In this document: one piece after another, positions 18,107 to 26,350 of the stretch
Position numbering within the stretch: position 1 is the stretch's first letter
How the letters are laid out: each line of letters opens with the position of its first letter
Assembly (NCBI GenBank): GCA_943368345.1
Contig: CALRKY020000015.1
Span: 1-64,000, forward strand
Source of the DNA: JADCGM01 sp943368345
GTDB taxonomy: Bacteria > Pseudomonadota > Alphaproteobacteria > Sphingomonadales > Sphingomonadaceae
Direction: 5' to 3'
Length of the DNA stretch: 64,000 bases
Translations under genes and position numbers: made by a program
The notes under the pieces: generated by a model
Database searches by the model: none
Seen by the model: the letters and a program-made list of their open reading frames with translations, nothing else
Told to the model about the DNA's origin: nothing

Positions 18107-18784
18107 ATGCAGAGAATCATTTGGGGCGCGGTCGCGATAATGGCCTCGGCTGGGTTGGTGGGCCCTGCCGACGCTCGGAAGAAGCCCCGCGAGGCGTGGA
18201 GCGTGTCACGCTCGTCAGACCCGATCACCGGCGACAGTAGCTGCGTAGTGACTGCCTCTGACCAAGCCGCCGGTATGAAATTCACGCGGGTAGGCTACCT
18301 GTATCCGATTGTGGAAAGCAGTTCGAAGCTGGGACTGCTCGTCGGGGTCAGCTCAGGAGGGCGCTTCCGCCTGCCCACTGGCGATATCCTTTGGCGGGTG
18401 GACGACCACGGCCACCGCGAACTCAAGGCGACGGACAACCCCGCCACCGGCAGCGCACCGATCATAGTACCCTATAAGACTGGCAATGATGCTGCCGACA
18501 AGGCGATGGCGGCGGCAATGGCGCAGACCTCTGGCCTTGCCGCCTCGATCACGGCAACTAGCACCGTAGCAAGAGGCGATAAGGCCAAAGAGCTGCTCGT
18601 TGAGATGCTCACCGGCCGTTCACTGGTCTTCCGGCAGGCTAACGCGGTTCCCGCTTATGGCCTCCCAACTAGCCGCATTGCCGAGGTTGGCCAAATTACC
18701 AAGGACGGACTCAGACCCATACCACTAGACGACTCATTCCGGCGGGGCTTGGTGGCCTGCGGTTTAATCCCGCCGGACGCATAG
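18107..18784 (+). CDS. Hypothetical exported protein
   Basis: 225 residues from ATG 18107, chosen for the GGAGG nine bases upstream and because it places a signal peptide (RIIWGAVAIMASAGLVGPADA) at the N-terminus; an in-frame ATG at 18080 also exists. The mature part has a charged start, two cysteines and no domain I recognise. It lies between the restriction-modification controller and the phage-type genes and reads away from both. Function unknown. Confidence 0.7.
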   Translation: MQRIIWGAVAIMASAGLVGPADARKKPREAWSVSRSSDPITGDSSCVVTASDQAAGMKFTRVGYLYPIVESSSKLGLLVGVSSGGRFRLPTGDILWRVDDHGHRELKATDNPATGSAPIIVPYKTGNDAADKAMAAAMAQTSGLAASITATSTVARGDKAKELLVEMLTGRSLVFRQANAVPAYGLPTSRIAEVGQITKDGLRPIPLDDSFRRGLVACGLIPPDA

Positions 18785-18935
18785 TGAGACCACGATAAAG
18801 GCTTCCGCAGCGTCCATGCTCAGAAGGGCGCTCGCGGACGCTCAATTGCGCGACATAGTCTTCCGACTCCCTGTTGGTCCGGCGACTTGGCCCAAGTCGG
18901 GCAGGTTACGCAGCACTTTGACAGGAAGGAGGCGA

Positions 18936-19211
18936 ATGGACGTATTCAGAATAGTCGCGATCGTTCGCAGCGGAGGGATCACCGAGACCCTGAACTGGGA
19001 CGGACGGGACGGCTTCATCCTTGAGGGTTCATTCCCCGCGATGGGCCACAGGGTCGAAGTTGAGAAGACACCCGGCGAAGCCCGCCGCGACTTGGTTGTT
19101 TGGGGCGACCTCAAGCACGGTGACGGCTTAGAGGTCATCCTCGCTGATCAGGAGGCGCTAGCCCAGATCATGCTTGGGTTGGAATGGCACCCGCTGAGGG
19201 CGGCAGTATAG
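18936..19211 (+). CDS. Hypothetical protein
   Basis: 91 residues from ATG 18936, preceded by AGGAAGGAGG; the frame is open upstream to 18816 but lacks a ribosome site there. The predicted protein (MDVFRIVAIVRSGGITETLN at the start) is small, soluble and beta-rich, with acidic patches. It follows the exported protein on the same strand after 151 bases. No family recognised. Confidence 0.6.
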   Translation: MDVFRIVAIVRSGGITETLNWDGRDGFILEGSFPAMGHRVEVEKTPGEARRDLVVWGDLKHGDGLEVILADQEALAQIMLGLEWHPLRAAV

Positions 19212-19306
19212 TCCGCCCGGTGCTCGGCACTGTGTCTGAGGGCAACCAAGAGTCCTAAGCCCTACGAGCCGTTTGACATCCGCCCGCCCCGCCCACCGAT
19301 TAGAAA

Positions 19307-19600
19307 TCAGAAGGGCCGAAAAACGCAGTCCTCGACGTTACGTCGGGACCGCACGTCGTAATCTATCGGCCAAGCTGCTCGTAGCCACATAAGGCGACCC
19401 TCATCACCGCCGTGCGGCACGACAAAGCGCTCCCTATAACCAAAGCCGCTGAGAATGTGACACAGACCCCGCCTTGCCCGGACGGGCATAAGATCGGGAT
19501 CACCCTCGCCCTGCACGAGCAATCGGAAGGCTTCGTCGATCGAAATGGCCTGGTAGCCAGCGAGTTTGCCGATGGCATTGAGAATTGCGGGGTCGAACAT
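19307..19600 (-). CDS. Hypothetical island protein
   Basis: A 97-residue protein, last in a three-gene minus-strand run (20707-19307). It has a helical N-terminus (FDPAILNAIGKLAGYQAISI) and an aromatic- and arginine-rich C-terminus ending CVFRPF. Its start lies four bases from the preceding stop, so co-translation is likely. No domain recognised; the setting suggests phage or satellite origin. Confidence 0.6.
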   Translation of the reverse strand: MFDPAILNAIGKLAGYQAISIDEAFRLLVQGEGDPDLMPVRARRGLCHILSGFGYRERFVVPHGGDEGRLMWLRAAWPIDYDVRSRRNVEDCVFRPF

Positions 19601-19603
19601 CAG

Positions 19604-19870
19604 TCAAACCGCCCCAAGAAAGCTGCCGCCGCGCGTCAGCTTCGGCCAGGTCGTGCGGTTCGGGGCGCCGACTGGCAGCCCCTGCACCGCGACAGGGTCA
19701 ACACCCGCGGCAATCTCGATTGCGGAGAATTCCGAGATCGAACTCCCGCCCACAAGTTGCTGCGCGGTCTCCCGGGCAGCGGCGACATCGACCCCGTCGG
19801 CGAGGACAAAGCCGATGCCATCGGCACGGCGGAGGTGGCTGGAGGCGGGGAAGAATGCAAATACGGACAT
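19604..19870 (-). CDS. Hypothetical island protein
   Basis: An 88-residue protein with GAGGAAA upstream of its ATG. Residues 18-35 (GIGFVLADGVDVAAARET) and a glycine/serine-rich middle are the only visible features. It sits between the 260- and 97-residue proteins on the same strand. Function unknown; the tight spacing supports a real gene. Confidence 0.6.
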   Translation of the reverse strand: MSVFAFFPASSHLRRADGIGFVLADGVDVAAARETAQQLVGGSSISEFSAIEIAAGVDPVAVQGLPVGAPNRTTWPKLTRGGSFLGAV

Positions 19871-19924
19871 AGGTGTGTTTCCTCTTGTTATGTGGGCGGT
19901 GCTGCAAGCCTGTCTGGCCGTGAC

Positions 19925-20707
19925 TTAAGCTTCCGGCATATCTTCGTCGGCGGTTGCGTCGGCGTCTTCTTCGTCCGCGCCGTCATCAGCGGTGGGGAAC
20001 TCCGCCGTGATGCGCTTGCGGAGTACCGCCAGTTCCATCCGCCGGTTGGCGTTGATCCCGCCGGTCTCGAAGCGGGTGTCAGCGTCGAGACCTTCGAGCG
20101 CCGCGAGCTGTGCGCTGGCCAGGGCAAGCCTGATGTCCCTGAGCTCATTGCCGACCAAATGGTCTGCAAGGTCGGTGACAAGGAACGGCCGGTCGGCGGT
20201 CTTCATGGTACCGACGTGGGCGGCAAGCGCCGCGGCAAGGTCGAGGTTAGGGCTCGGGTTCGAGGCCGCGAAGGCAGCCATTGCCCGCAGCTCGGCGGGA
20301 CCGGCTGCGGCGATCTGCTGCTGATAAAGCGCCCGCCGTTCTGAGCCGAGGGTCTTCAGCATTAGGTACGAAACCGGGCCAGTGTAGAGTTCCTCCGCCC
20401 GCTTGGCGTCTTCGGCCAATCCGGCGAGCTGGCGGACGTAGGTGGTCCGAATGTCGTTGCTCTCCCGCGCCAGTTCGCTCCGCTTGCCGGAGTTGGCCTT
20501 CGACCGAAACGCCGTCCGCTGGGCGCGATCCATATACTTGGTCGAGCCCTCCATGCTCTCGCCGAAAGCGTCGAGCCGGTTGTTCAGCCGCCCGATGGTC
20601 TCGTTCTGCTGCCTGCGGAGAGTTTTGGCGCGGTCGGCCAAGGTTAGCGCGTCGGTGCGGGAAACCCATGTAAGGCCGAAGCGGACAGGGTTGGTAGGCT
20701 TTGCCAC
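19925..20707 (-). CDS. Helical protein with acidic tail, phage-type
   Basis: A 260-residue protein from GTG 20707 with AGGAG nine bases upstream. It is alanine-, arginine- and glutamine-rich and probably mostly helical, with coiled-coil potential around residues 20-100. It ends in a tail of aspartate, glutamate and alanine (DDGADEEDADATADEDMPEA). No enzyme motif. This make-up resembles phage scaffolding or chaperone proteins, but that is only a resemblance in composition. First gene of a three-gene run. Confidence 0.6.
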   Translation of the reverse strand: MAKPTNPVRFGLTWVSRTDALTLADRAKTLRRQQNETIGRLNNRLDAFGESMEGSTKYMDRAQRTAFRSKANSGKRSELARESNDIRTTYVRQLAGLAEDAKRAEELYTGPVSYLMLKTLGSERRALYQQQIAAAGPAELRAMAAFAASNPSPNLDLAAALAAHVGTMKTADRPFLVTDLADHLVGNELRDIRLALASAQLAALEGLDADTRFETGGINANRRMELAVLRKRITAEFPTADDGADEEDADATADEDMPEA

Positions 20708-21006
20708 TCTTAATACTCCTTCCTGCGGGGATGCATCACGCAGCGCGGGAGGGGACTTCGGAGTGGCAAGACCCAGCTTGCCTGAAGCTATCCCGGCGCA
20801 GCGCCGTGACGGTGAGCGCAGGTGCTCATCGGCTGGACAGAAGGATGCGACATGATGTCAGTGATCTGGACCAGCATTTGCCGTTAAATAGCCCCGATTG
20901 GCCTCCATGCAGCGTTCGGGGCGGTGCTCGGGTGCGGGCTATGATGCCAGGGCGCTGAACCGGAAGAGCAATCGCCCCTCCGGTCCACCGATCCTCGGTC
21001 AGATGC
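20708..21006. other. Intergenic stretch without a recognised feature
   Basis: About 300 bases upstream of the helical-protein gene. Short open frames occur on both strands but none has a convincing start signal, and I see no strong hairpin or repeat. It presumably holds the promoter of the minus-strand three-gene run. Confidence 0.5.
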
Positions 21007-21267
21007 TCAGCTGGCTACCTCGGCCAAGAACCGCTCTGCGTCTTCCCGGATACCGACATCGAGGTCTTGGTCCCACAGCAGCCGGCGAACTGCGTCCGCA
21101 TCAATATGGACGCACGAACTATGGAGCTTGGTCGGGTCAGCGCGCAGTGTCGCGAGGTCATCGTTCCAGTCAACAGGATCAATCCCCGCCGGTACTCCCA
21201 TATCGAGCATATCCGCCAAGTACACACCAGGGATCAGAACTGGCAATTTGAACAGATTCTTCGTCAT
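21007..21267 (-). CDS. Hypothetical island protein
   Basis: An 86-residue acidic protein with a good ribosome site (AGGAGG eight bases before the ATG). It starts TKNLFKLPVLIPGVYLADML and ends RFLAEVAS. No domain recognised. It lies next to a segment with tandem palindromic repeats (21357-21396), which may control it. Confidence 0.6.
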   Translation of the reverse strand: MTKNLFKLPVLIPGVYLADMLDMGVPAGIDPVDWNDDLATLRADPTKLHSSCVHIDADAVRRLLWDQDLDVGIREDAERFLAEVAS

Positions 21268-21356
21268 AACATCGTCCTCCTAGCAGCGCCGGAATGGATC
21301 TGCTGGGGATACTACATATCGCCATTTAAGTGGCTGACAACACAATAGTTTTCTAG

Positions 21357-21396
21357 TCATGACCATGTTTCAATTCCGTGGTCATGACCACGTTTC
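21357..21396. promoter_or_regulatory. Tandem 15-bp repeats with a perfect palindrome, candidate operator
   Basis: TCATGACCATGTTTC at 21357-21371 recurs as TCATGACCACGTTTC at 21382-21396, a 25-base period. The second copy is part of a perfect 14-bp palindrome, GTGGTCATGACCAC (21378-21391). The segment lies in the gap between a minus-strand gene (start 21267) and a plus-strand gene (start 21619), the usual place for a dimeric repressor site. Confidence 0.45.
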
Positions 21397-21618
21397 CGCA
21401 TTTTCCAACCGAAGCAGAGGGTTCGGTGCCACCGAAAATTTATTTGAGACGGGCGTTGCCGCTGACCACTTTTTCGGTGTCGTAAGCGGTGCTCGCAACG
21501 AATCGGGCGGCTTAAGACCTTGACCGACATCGCTCTGCGCTTGGCGAAACCACAGATCGGCGATTAGAGGGGCGAACTTTGCTATCAAAGGTCGGCGCGG
21601 ATGCGGTAGGATTGTCGG

Positions 21619-22365
21619 ATGCTGGAAACACGTCTCCCCATCACCTTCCTGAGTAAGGCTGCCGACCTCCTCGGCGACACGACCTCGGGTCTCAGCGGAA
21701 ACCAGATCGTCAGGGCCATCAACGCCTACGGCGACCAGTGGGGCGTCCGCGTCCCGCACCCGACCTACCCTTACGAGGCATCAAGCAAGCGGGTGGCGCT
21801 ACTCGAAAGCCTCCAGGTGTTCTCGCCGCCGCAGCAGTTCCAGATCATCGAGGAGCTATGCGAGCACCGCTCGTTCGCCGTGGGCGCGCCGTTCAGGGAC
21901 GAGGCCCGGAAGCTCAAGGCCGAGCTGTTCACGAGGTACGGTAGCTTTCGCGCCAACAAGGAGGTCAGGGAGCTCGATGTGCCCCTGATCGACGAGACGC
22001 GCCACTGGCTGCACGACCACCCCAAGGCCCTCGATCTCCTTGAGCAGGCCAAGCTCAAGTACGACGCCAAGGTGTTCCAGCGCAGCCTTATCGACGACCT
22101 GCGGCTGGGACTGGAACTGCTCCTCAAGTCGATACTGGACAACTCGAAGTCGCTTGAGAACCAGGTGGCGCTGATTGGCGCACGCCTCAAGGAGCGAGGT
22201 GCCTCGCCCCAGTTCACCAACATGTTCCAGAAGCTGTTGGACCTCTACTGCAAGTATCAGAACGACTACGTGAAGCACGACGACAACCTTCCCGAGGAGG
22301 AGGTCGAGTTCATCTTCGAGCTCACCGCCTCGTTCATGAAACACATCGTCCGGGTTGCCGGGTAG
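21619..22365 (+). CDS. Abi/HEPN-like protein, possible abortive-infection factor
   Basis: A 248-residue protein. The C-terminal half (about 150-248) is all-helical and resembles the C-terminal domain of abortive-infection proteins, with SLIDDLRLGLELLLKSILDN, LLDLYCKYQNDYVKHDDN and a closing hydrophobic helix. The NDYVKH segment is a possible HEPN-type (R/K)x(n)H nuclease motif, but it is not canonical. The N-terminal half contains PHPTYPYEASSKRVALLESL and could be a sensor domain. It is the only clear plus-strand gene between the primase and the left cargo apart from the small gene at 23105. Family assignment is tentative. Confidence 0.45.
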   Translation: MLETRLPITFLSKAADLLGDTTSGLSGNQIVRAINAYGDQWGVRVPHPTYPYEASSKRVALLESLQVFSPPQQFQIIEELCEHRSFAVGAPFRDEARKLKAELFTRYGSFRANKEVRELDVPLIDETRHWLHDHPKALDLLEQAKLKYDAKVFQRSLIDDLRLGLELLLKSILDNSKSLENQVALIGARLKERGASPQFTNMFQKLLDLYCKYQNDYVKHDDNLPEEEVEFIFELTASFMKHIVRVAG

Positions 22366-22447
22366 GTCAGCCCGGCAGGTCGCCGCGCCGGACGCGCTCG
22401 GCAGCTAGGCCGTCGCGCGCTGTCCAGGTGCGAACCTCAGCGTCAGG

Positions 22448-22987
22448 CTACATCTGTGGGCGCTCCCGATGCGGAGCCTGCTGTCTGAAGCAAGCGGCCT
22501 CCCACTCGTCGAGGGGCACTGGCGACGGGATGAGGAGGACGCCGCCCTTGCCGTTTTCGACGGCCCGGAGCGCCTTGACGTCGTCGCGGTCGCGCCAGCC
22601 GTGCCGGGCCTTAGCCAGAAAGATTGCCGCGACCGTGTCACCCTTGCGGGCAAGTTCCATCAGGATGTCGCGGAGCTCGGTCTCCTCGAACGACCGCTGC
22701 GCCTCAACCTCGGCCTGGAGGTCGGGGTCGTCGGCCATCAGCCGCTTGAGCGTCGGTATGCTGATACTGAGGGCCTTGGCGATTGCGGCCAGCGGGTAGC
22801 CTTGGAGCAGCGCGCCCTGCACGCGCAGGCGGTTTTCGGGAGACAGCGTCGCCTTTTTGTGGGTTTCGAACCCGTCCAGCTGCGGCCGCGGGCGCGCCAC
22901 CGACCCGCCGAACGCGGGCTCGTCGAGGGGGTCAAGCCCCAGGCGCTTCGCGCGCTTGCGTGGTGATCCAGCCATACGGGCACTCAT
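22448..22987 (-). CDS. Small-terminase-like DNA-binding protein
   Basis: About 179 residues from the ATG at 22987; ATG 22975 and an upstream TTG (23038) are alternatives and none has a clear ribosome site. A helix-turn-helix, LLQGYPLAAIAKALSISIPT, is followed by a helical domain (ETELRDILMELARKGDTVAA and IFLAKARHGWRDRDD) that resembles phage small-terminase and packaging-associated proteins. The N-terminus is strongly basic (SPRKRAKR). Satellites of the SaPI type use their own small terminase to redirect helper packaging, and the gene's place opposite the regulatory inverted repeat fits. A transcription regulator is the alternative. Confidence 0.5.
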   Translation of the reverse strand: MSARMAGSPRKRAKRLGLDPLDEPAFGGSVARPRPQLDGFETHKKATLSPENRLRVQGALLQGYPLAAIAKALSISIPTLKRLMADDPDLQAEVEAQRSFEETELRDILMELARKGDTVAAIFLAKARHGWRDRDDVKALRAVENGKGGVLLIPSPVPLDEWEAACFRQQAPHRERPQM

Positions 22988-23040
22988 GTCACAGGCGCGG
23001 GCTAGCGAGGGACCAGCAACGGAAACGATTGACTCCAAAA

Positions 23041-23083
23041 TCAGGATATGTTTTATCCTTTTTTAGGATAACAAATATCCTGA
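23041..23083. promoter_or_regulatory. Long inverted repeat in a divergent promoter region
   Basis: TCAGGATATGTTTTATCCT, a five-base T-rich centre, then AGGATAACAAATATCCTGA. The two 19-base arms match with two mismatches, and each arm itself contains GGATA...TATCC-type half sites. It lies between the divergent starts of the terminase-like gene (22987) and the gene at 23105, so it is probably the operator for the switch controlling both directions. It may also work as a hairpin. Confidence 0.6.
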
Positions 23084-23104
23084 TTTAGATTTATGAGATG
23101 TACA

Positions 23105-23422
23105 ATGCGTACCTACGAACAAGTCGCCTATCTTCTGATGCTCATGCTGAAGGATTCGGGGAAGTCGCGCTTCCGGCTCAGCCGAAAGTCGCTCCAAGAA
23201 ATTTCGGGTCGAGACGTCATCAAGTCTGCCCTTATCGGCAACATCGCCGATTGGATGGAGGGCACTGCGTTCATCCTCCCTTTGGCCGACCGCGGCTTTG
23301 CTGTCATCGCGCATTCTAGCCTTGAAGGTATCGCTCCAATGAAGATCGGTGACGTGGTTCCCGATTGGGAGGGGATTGACGTAGACGATCTTCACGCGCG
23401 GGTGGACGAGGACGACGATTGA
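23105..23422 (+). CDS. Hypothetical protein beside the divergent operator
   Basis: 105 residues from ATG 23105; an in-frame ATG at 23093 is equally possible and neither has a clear ribosome site. The protein starts RTYEQVAYLLMLMLKDSGKS, is helical at first, then beta-rich, and ends acidic (DVDDLHARVDEDDD). No helix-turn-helix is evident. Position directly after the inverted repeat makes a regulatory or anti-regulatory role possible. Confidence 0.55.
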   Translation: MRTYEQVAYLLMLMLKDSGKSRFRLSRKSLQEISGRDVIKSALIGNIADWMEGTAFILPLADRGFAVIAHSSLEGIAPMKIGDVVPDWEGIDVDDLHARVDEDDD

Positions 23423-23956
23423 TATCGTCGCCGACCGGTGCCCAAGTCGGTGCTTAGCAGGCGGTCGCCGTCCCAAAGCATTGCGATCGTTGGGCTTCAC
23501 AGCATATCACTCTCCGATTGCTACTCAGAGGGCCTTTCCTACGCGCGCGCGGGCGCGTTTTCGGGACTGACGGAGGGCGTGTCGCGCCGCCTGAAAGACC
23601 AACTGTGTTCGCCGCCGCCCAACCGGCTAAGGGTGCGCGCCAGAACCGAAGTGTACGAAAGCGGACGAACGTGTCCGAACTGTCAGGATTTTGTCTTTAT
23701 AATCTAAATTTTTGTATACTTCTGACAGTTTTGACACTTAGGAAATTAGATTGATAGAACTGAAGGCCCATCGTCCTGCGTCGCACGGCCTAGTCCGCAC
23801 TCTGACTCGGGTGCTGTGTCGCACGCTCCCGGTAGCGGATTTGCTCAGAATAAGTGCCAAGACTGTCAGAAGCATGCAAAGCACTGAAACTGCATAGCTT
23901 TGCCGACGGCGAAAGTGTCGGAACCTTGGGCCGGAAGTGTCAAAGCGTACGGAGGA
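23423..23956. other. Repeat-bearing non-coding spacer, candidate replication origin
   Basis: 530 bases without a convincing gene, downstream of the primase-helicase gene. An AT-rich core (about 23686-23755) is flanked by copies of CTGTCAG: 23680-23686, the inverted TTCTGACAG at 23720-23728 and CTGTCAGAA at 23863-23871. Looser GTGTCxGAA or GTGTCAAA variants lie between 23650 and 23945. Iterons and an AT-rich stretch beside a primase gene are what replicating satellites of the P4 type show. Origin activity is inferred. Confidence 0.4.
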
Positions 23957-26233
23957 CTACCGATCCCAGTCGAGCGGAGACCCAATCCAGGCGTCGAAGT
24001 CCGCCCTTGCCTCTTCCAGTGTCGGCACGGCCCAAACTTTGCCGCCCTGCCTCGTCCGGGCACGCACGTCCACCCCGACCTTTGACAGGAAGCGCGCGAG
24101 TTTGGTCTTCGTAAACTCAACCCTCTTGCCCATCGCCCGCGCCTGCGCATCGAGCGACAGGAGCATGGCGTCCTTTCCGGCGCTGTCGGCATCGAATGAC
24201 GCTGGCCACATGGACGGGCCGGCCAACGTGTCGATCTGACCATCCTCCAGGCACCGATGCCACCAGAACGCGATCGGGTCCGACCTGAAGCCCTCAACCT
24301 TTTGAGCGGCTAGCGCCTCCGTCTGGGGAATGTCTCGCCTGGGGTGCCAGTCGCCTAAGTCGGCGGCCAGCAGGTCGTGAAGCATAGCGGCCAGACCTCC
24401 GCTCTGCATCTGCGCGTTGAGGCCCTCAAAGAACCCGGAGGGTAGCTTAGCTTTGGCGTCCCCGTCGGCTTCGAACACCGCGAAGCGGCGCTCGTCCGGC
24501 GTGGCCGGGATTACCCAGTCCTCGTTCGACGCAATCACGACGTGTAGGTGGTTCGGCCCCTCAATTATGGGCTTGTTTTTGCCCTCAAAGGTCAGGGTCG
24601 GCTCGGTGATGAGATTCTTCAGCGCGCCCTCAACCTTTTTGTCTCCGGCCCAGAGCCCCTCGTCCACGAACAGGAGTATCGTGTCGGCGAGGTGCTCGTT
24701 GAACCGGCCCGTGAAGTGCTCGGGCTGGGCGACCTGACGGCCGTGCTGTCCAGCGAGCTCCTTTAGTGCTCGCCCGAAGGTTCCCTTACCGACGCCCTTC
24801 GGTCCCTTGAAGACCAAGGCGACCTCGGCGGGCGTGCTGGGACGCTGGACCATAAAGGCCGCCCAACGCATTGCGTAGTCGTAACTGACCTGGTCGCCAC
24901 GGCAGAGCACGTCCCGCAATAGCCGATTGAGCATCGACCAATCGCCGATCTTCGGCTCGACGGCCCAGCCTCGCCAGAGGTTGTACGTGTCCGGTGTGGT
25001 CGGCTCTGGGGAGGGGTCGAAAACGACCCAGTCGTATTGGCGGCGCATGGGATGCTTCAGCCACCAGTCGCCGAGGGGGACCGTCCGGCCTTCCGGCGTC
25101 TCGACCGACTTGATGTTCATATGCTTGCGCGCGGCCTCGTCAGGACTCCAATCCACGACCTCCCGCTTCATGCGCTCATCGCGCCGCTCGCGGCCTACCA
25201 AGTACTTGCCATTGGTCAGCACTGTGAAGCGGCTCTCATTGATCCGGTTGAGAAGCGCGTCGCCGGGCCGCTTCTGGTCGATGAAGTTCGGGAGGTCGTC
25301 GAAGTCATCAGGGAAGTCGTCAAGCGGGTCGCTACGATTGGCCTCGTCTATCTTGAGGCTGAGCGCATTGCCTGCATTGGCGTGGCCTTTCCGGCGTAGG
25401 AGTTCCGCGAGCGATCCGACCGTCACCCGCACACCGACACTGTCGGCGCGAAGGCTGTTCCATCGGGCGGCGATACGGGCCTCGTGCCCGACGTAGCCCG
25501 CGTCTCCAGCCGACCAGGCGAGGAACTCCTCTAGCCCGTCGCCACCGGTCGCGTGGTGCGAACCCGCCATTACCGGGAACCACAGGTCATTGCTGGCGAA
25601 CTCGGTCGGATCAAGGAGCCCTAGGAAGTCCGCGAGCTCGTCGGGGGTCAGGATTCCGGGTTCGGCCGCCGAAGCCCCCACCGACCTCCGTATTAGGTCT
25701 AGGAGCGCCGCCGGAGCGTCAACGCGCTCATCAAGGGGGTCCGGCCTCCGCAAAACGTAGCGCCGTCCTGTTTCGGGATGGATCGAGCCGGGTGCGACAA
25801 CCTGGCGACCGAACGCTTTGAACTCAATGCCCGGATAGGCCGCCAGTTCGTTCAGGAAGGATTGACCGCCTTCGACCCGCATGTAGTGGTGTGTCCCGCC
25901 TGATCCCGTGACGGTGGTCGTCCAGTCTGCAAGGCGAATGTTGAACTCCGCCTCCAGCCGACGCACCGGATCGTCGCCCTTGTCGAAGTTCCTCGGATCA
26001 ACGTCGATCACGAGGTCCGTGGGCCTAAGCCGCACCCCGACGTTTCCCTTAGCCAGCTCCAGCCGATCAAACGCCTGTTCCGGCTCAAGCGGCTTCGCGG
26101 CCCGCCAACCCTTTGCCGATGGCACCTTGCCATTGAGAGGTATCAGCTCGTGGCCCGCCCCCATCAAGAGCTGTAGCGCCTCGAATACTGGCTGCTTTGC
26201 TGCCACCCCAAGTATATTCGTCTTGTCAGTCAT
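23957..26233 (-). CDS. Primase-polymerase with P4-type helicase domain (DUF5906)
   Basis: 758 residues from ATG 26233, preceded by AGGAATTGGAA. Residues about 15-190 are a bifunctional primase-polymerase domain: LIPLNGKVPSAKGW, DLVIDVDPRN with the metal-binding DxD, and GSGGTHHYM with the catalytic histidine. From about residue 440 a superfamily 3-like helicase follows: Walker A GPKGVGKGTFGRAL, Walker B ILLFVDEGLW, then VVIASNEDWVIPATPDERRF. Such proteins prime and unwind at the element's own origin. It is the replication gene of the island and reads towards the repeat-bearing spacer. Confidence 0.88.
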   Translation of the reverse strand: MTDKTNILGVAAKQPVFEALQLLMGAGHELIPLNGKVPSAKGWRAAKPLEPEQAFDRLELAKGNVGVRLRPTDLVIDVDPRNFDKGDDPVRRLEAEFNIRLADWTTTVTGSGGTHHYMRVEGGQSFLNELAAYPGIEFKAFGRQVVAPGSIHPETGRRYVLRRPDPLDERVDAPAALLDLIRRSVGASAAEPGILTPDELADFLGLLDPTEFASNDLWFPVMAGSHHATGGDGLEEFLAWSAGDAGYVGHEARIAARWNSLRADSVGVRVTVGSLAELLRRKGHANAGNALSLKIDEANRSDPLDDFPDDFDDLPNFIDQKRPGDALLNRINESRFTVLTNGKYLVGRERRDERMKREVVDWSPDEAARKHMNIKSVETPEGRTVPLGDWWLKHPMRRQYDWVVFDPSPEPTTPDTYNLWRGWAVEPKIGDWSMLNRLLRDVLCRGDQVSYDYAMRWAAFMVQRPSTPAEVALVFKGPKGVGKGTFGRALKELAGQHGRQVAQPEHFTGRFNEHLADTILLFVDEGLWAGDKKVEGALKNLITEPTLTFEGKNKPIIEGPNHLHVVIASNEDWVIPATPDERRFAVFEADGDAKAKLPSGFFEGLNAQMQSGGLAAMLHDLLAADLGDWHPRRDIPQTEALAAQKVEGFRSDPIAFWWHRCLEDGQIDTLAGPSMWPASFDADSAGKDAMLLSLDAQARAMGKRVEFTKTKLARFLSKVGVDVRARTRQGGKVWAVPTLEEARADFDAWIGSPLDWDR

Positions 26234-26301
26234 TTCCAATTCCTAGCGCATCTGGCGTTGCTTGTGACTGTCTTTCTGCGGCCGTCCCAGACCAATAATA
26301 A

Positions 26302-26337
26302 GGGCGCAACCGAGTAGTGCCGGTTGCGCCCTTTTTT
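26302..26337. terminator. Strong rho-independent terminator
   Basis: GGGCGCAACCG pairs perfectly with CGGTTGCGCCC over eleven bases around an eight-base loop, followed by TTTTTT on the plus strand. On the minus strand the stem is followed by TTATTATT. It lies between the excisionase-like gene and the primase, both on the minus strand. It would limit read-through into the primase and block plus-strand transcription towards the integrase. Confidence 0.8.
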
Positions 26338-26350
26338 GGTGCCTGCGCCC

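Noticed and set aside
21382..21759. A 125-codon minus-strand frame overlapping the start of the Abi-like gene
   Set aside because: No ribosome site, no domain, and it overlaps both the palindromic repeats and the better supported plus-strand gene.
23063..23500. A 145-codon minus-strand frame opposite the gene at 23105
   Set aside because: The plus-strand frame has the better composition and follows the divergent operator; the minus frame would run through the inverted repeat.
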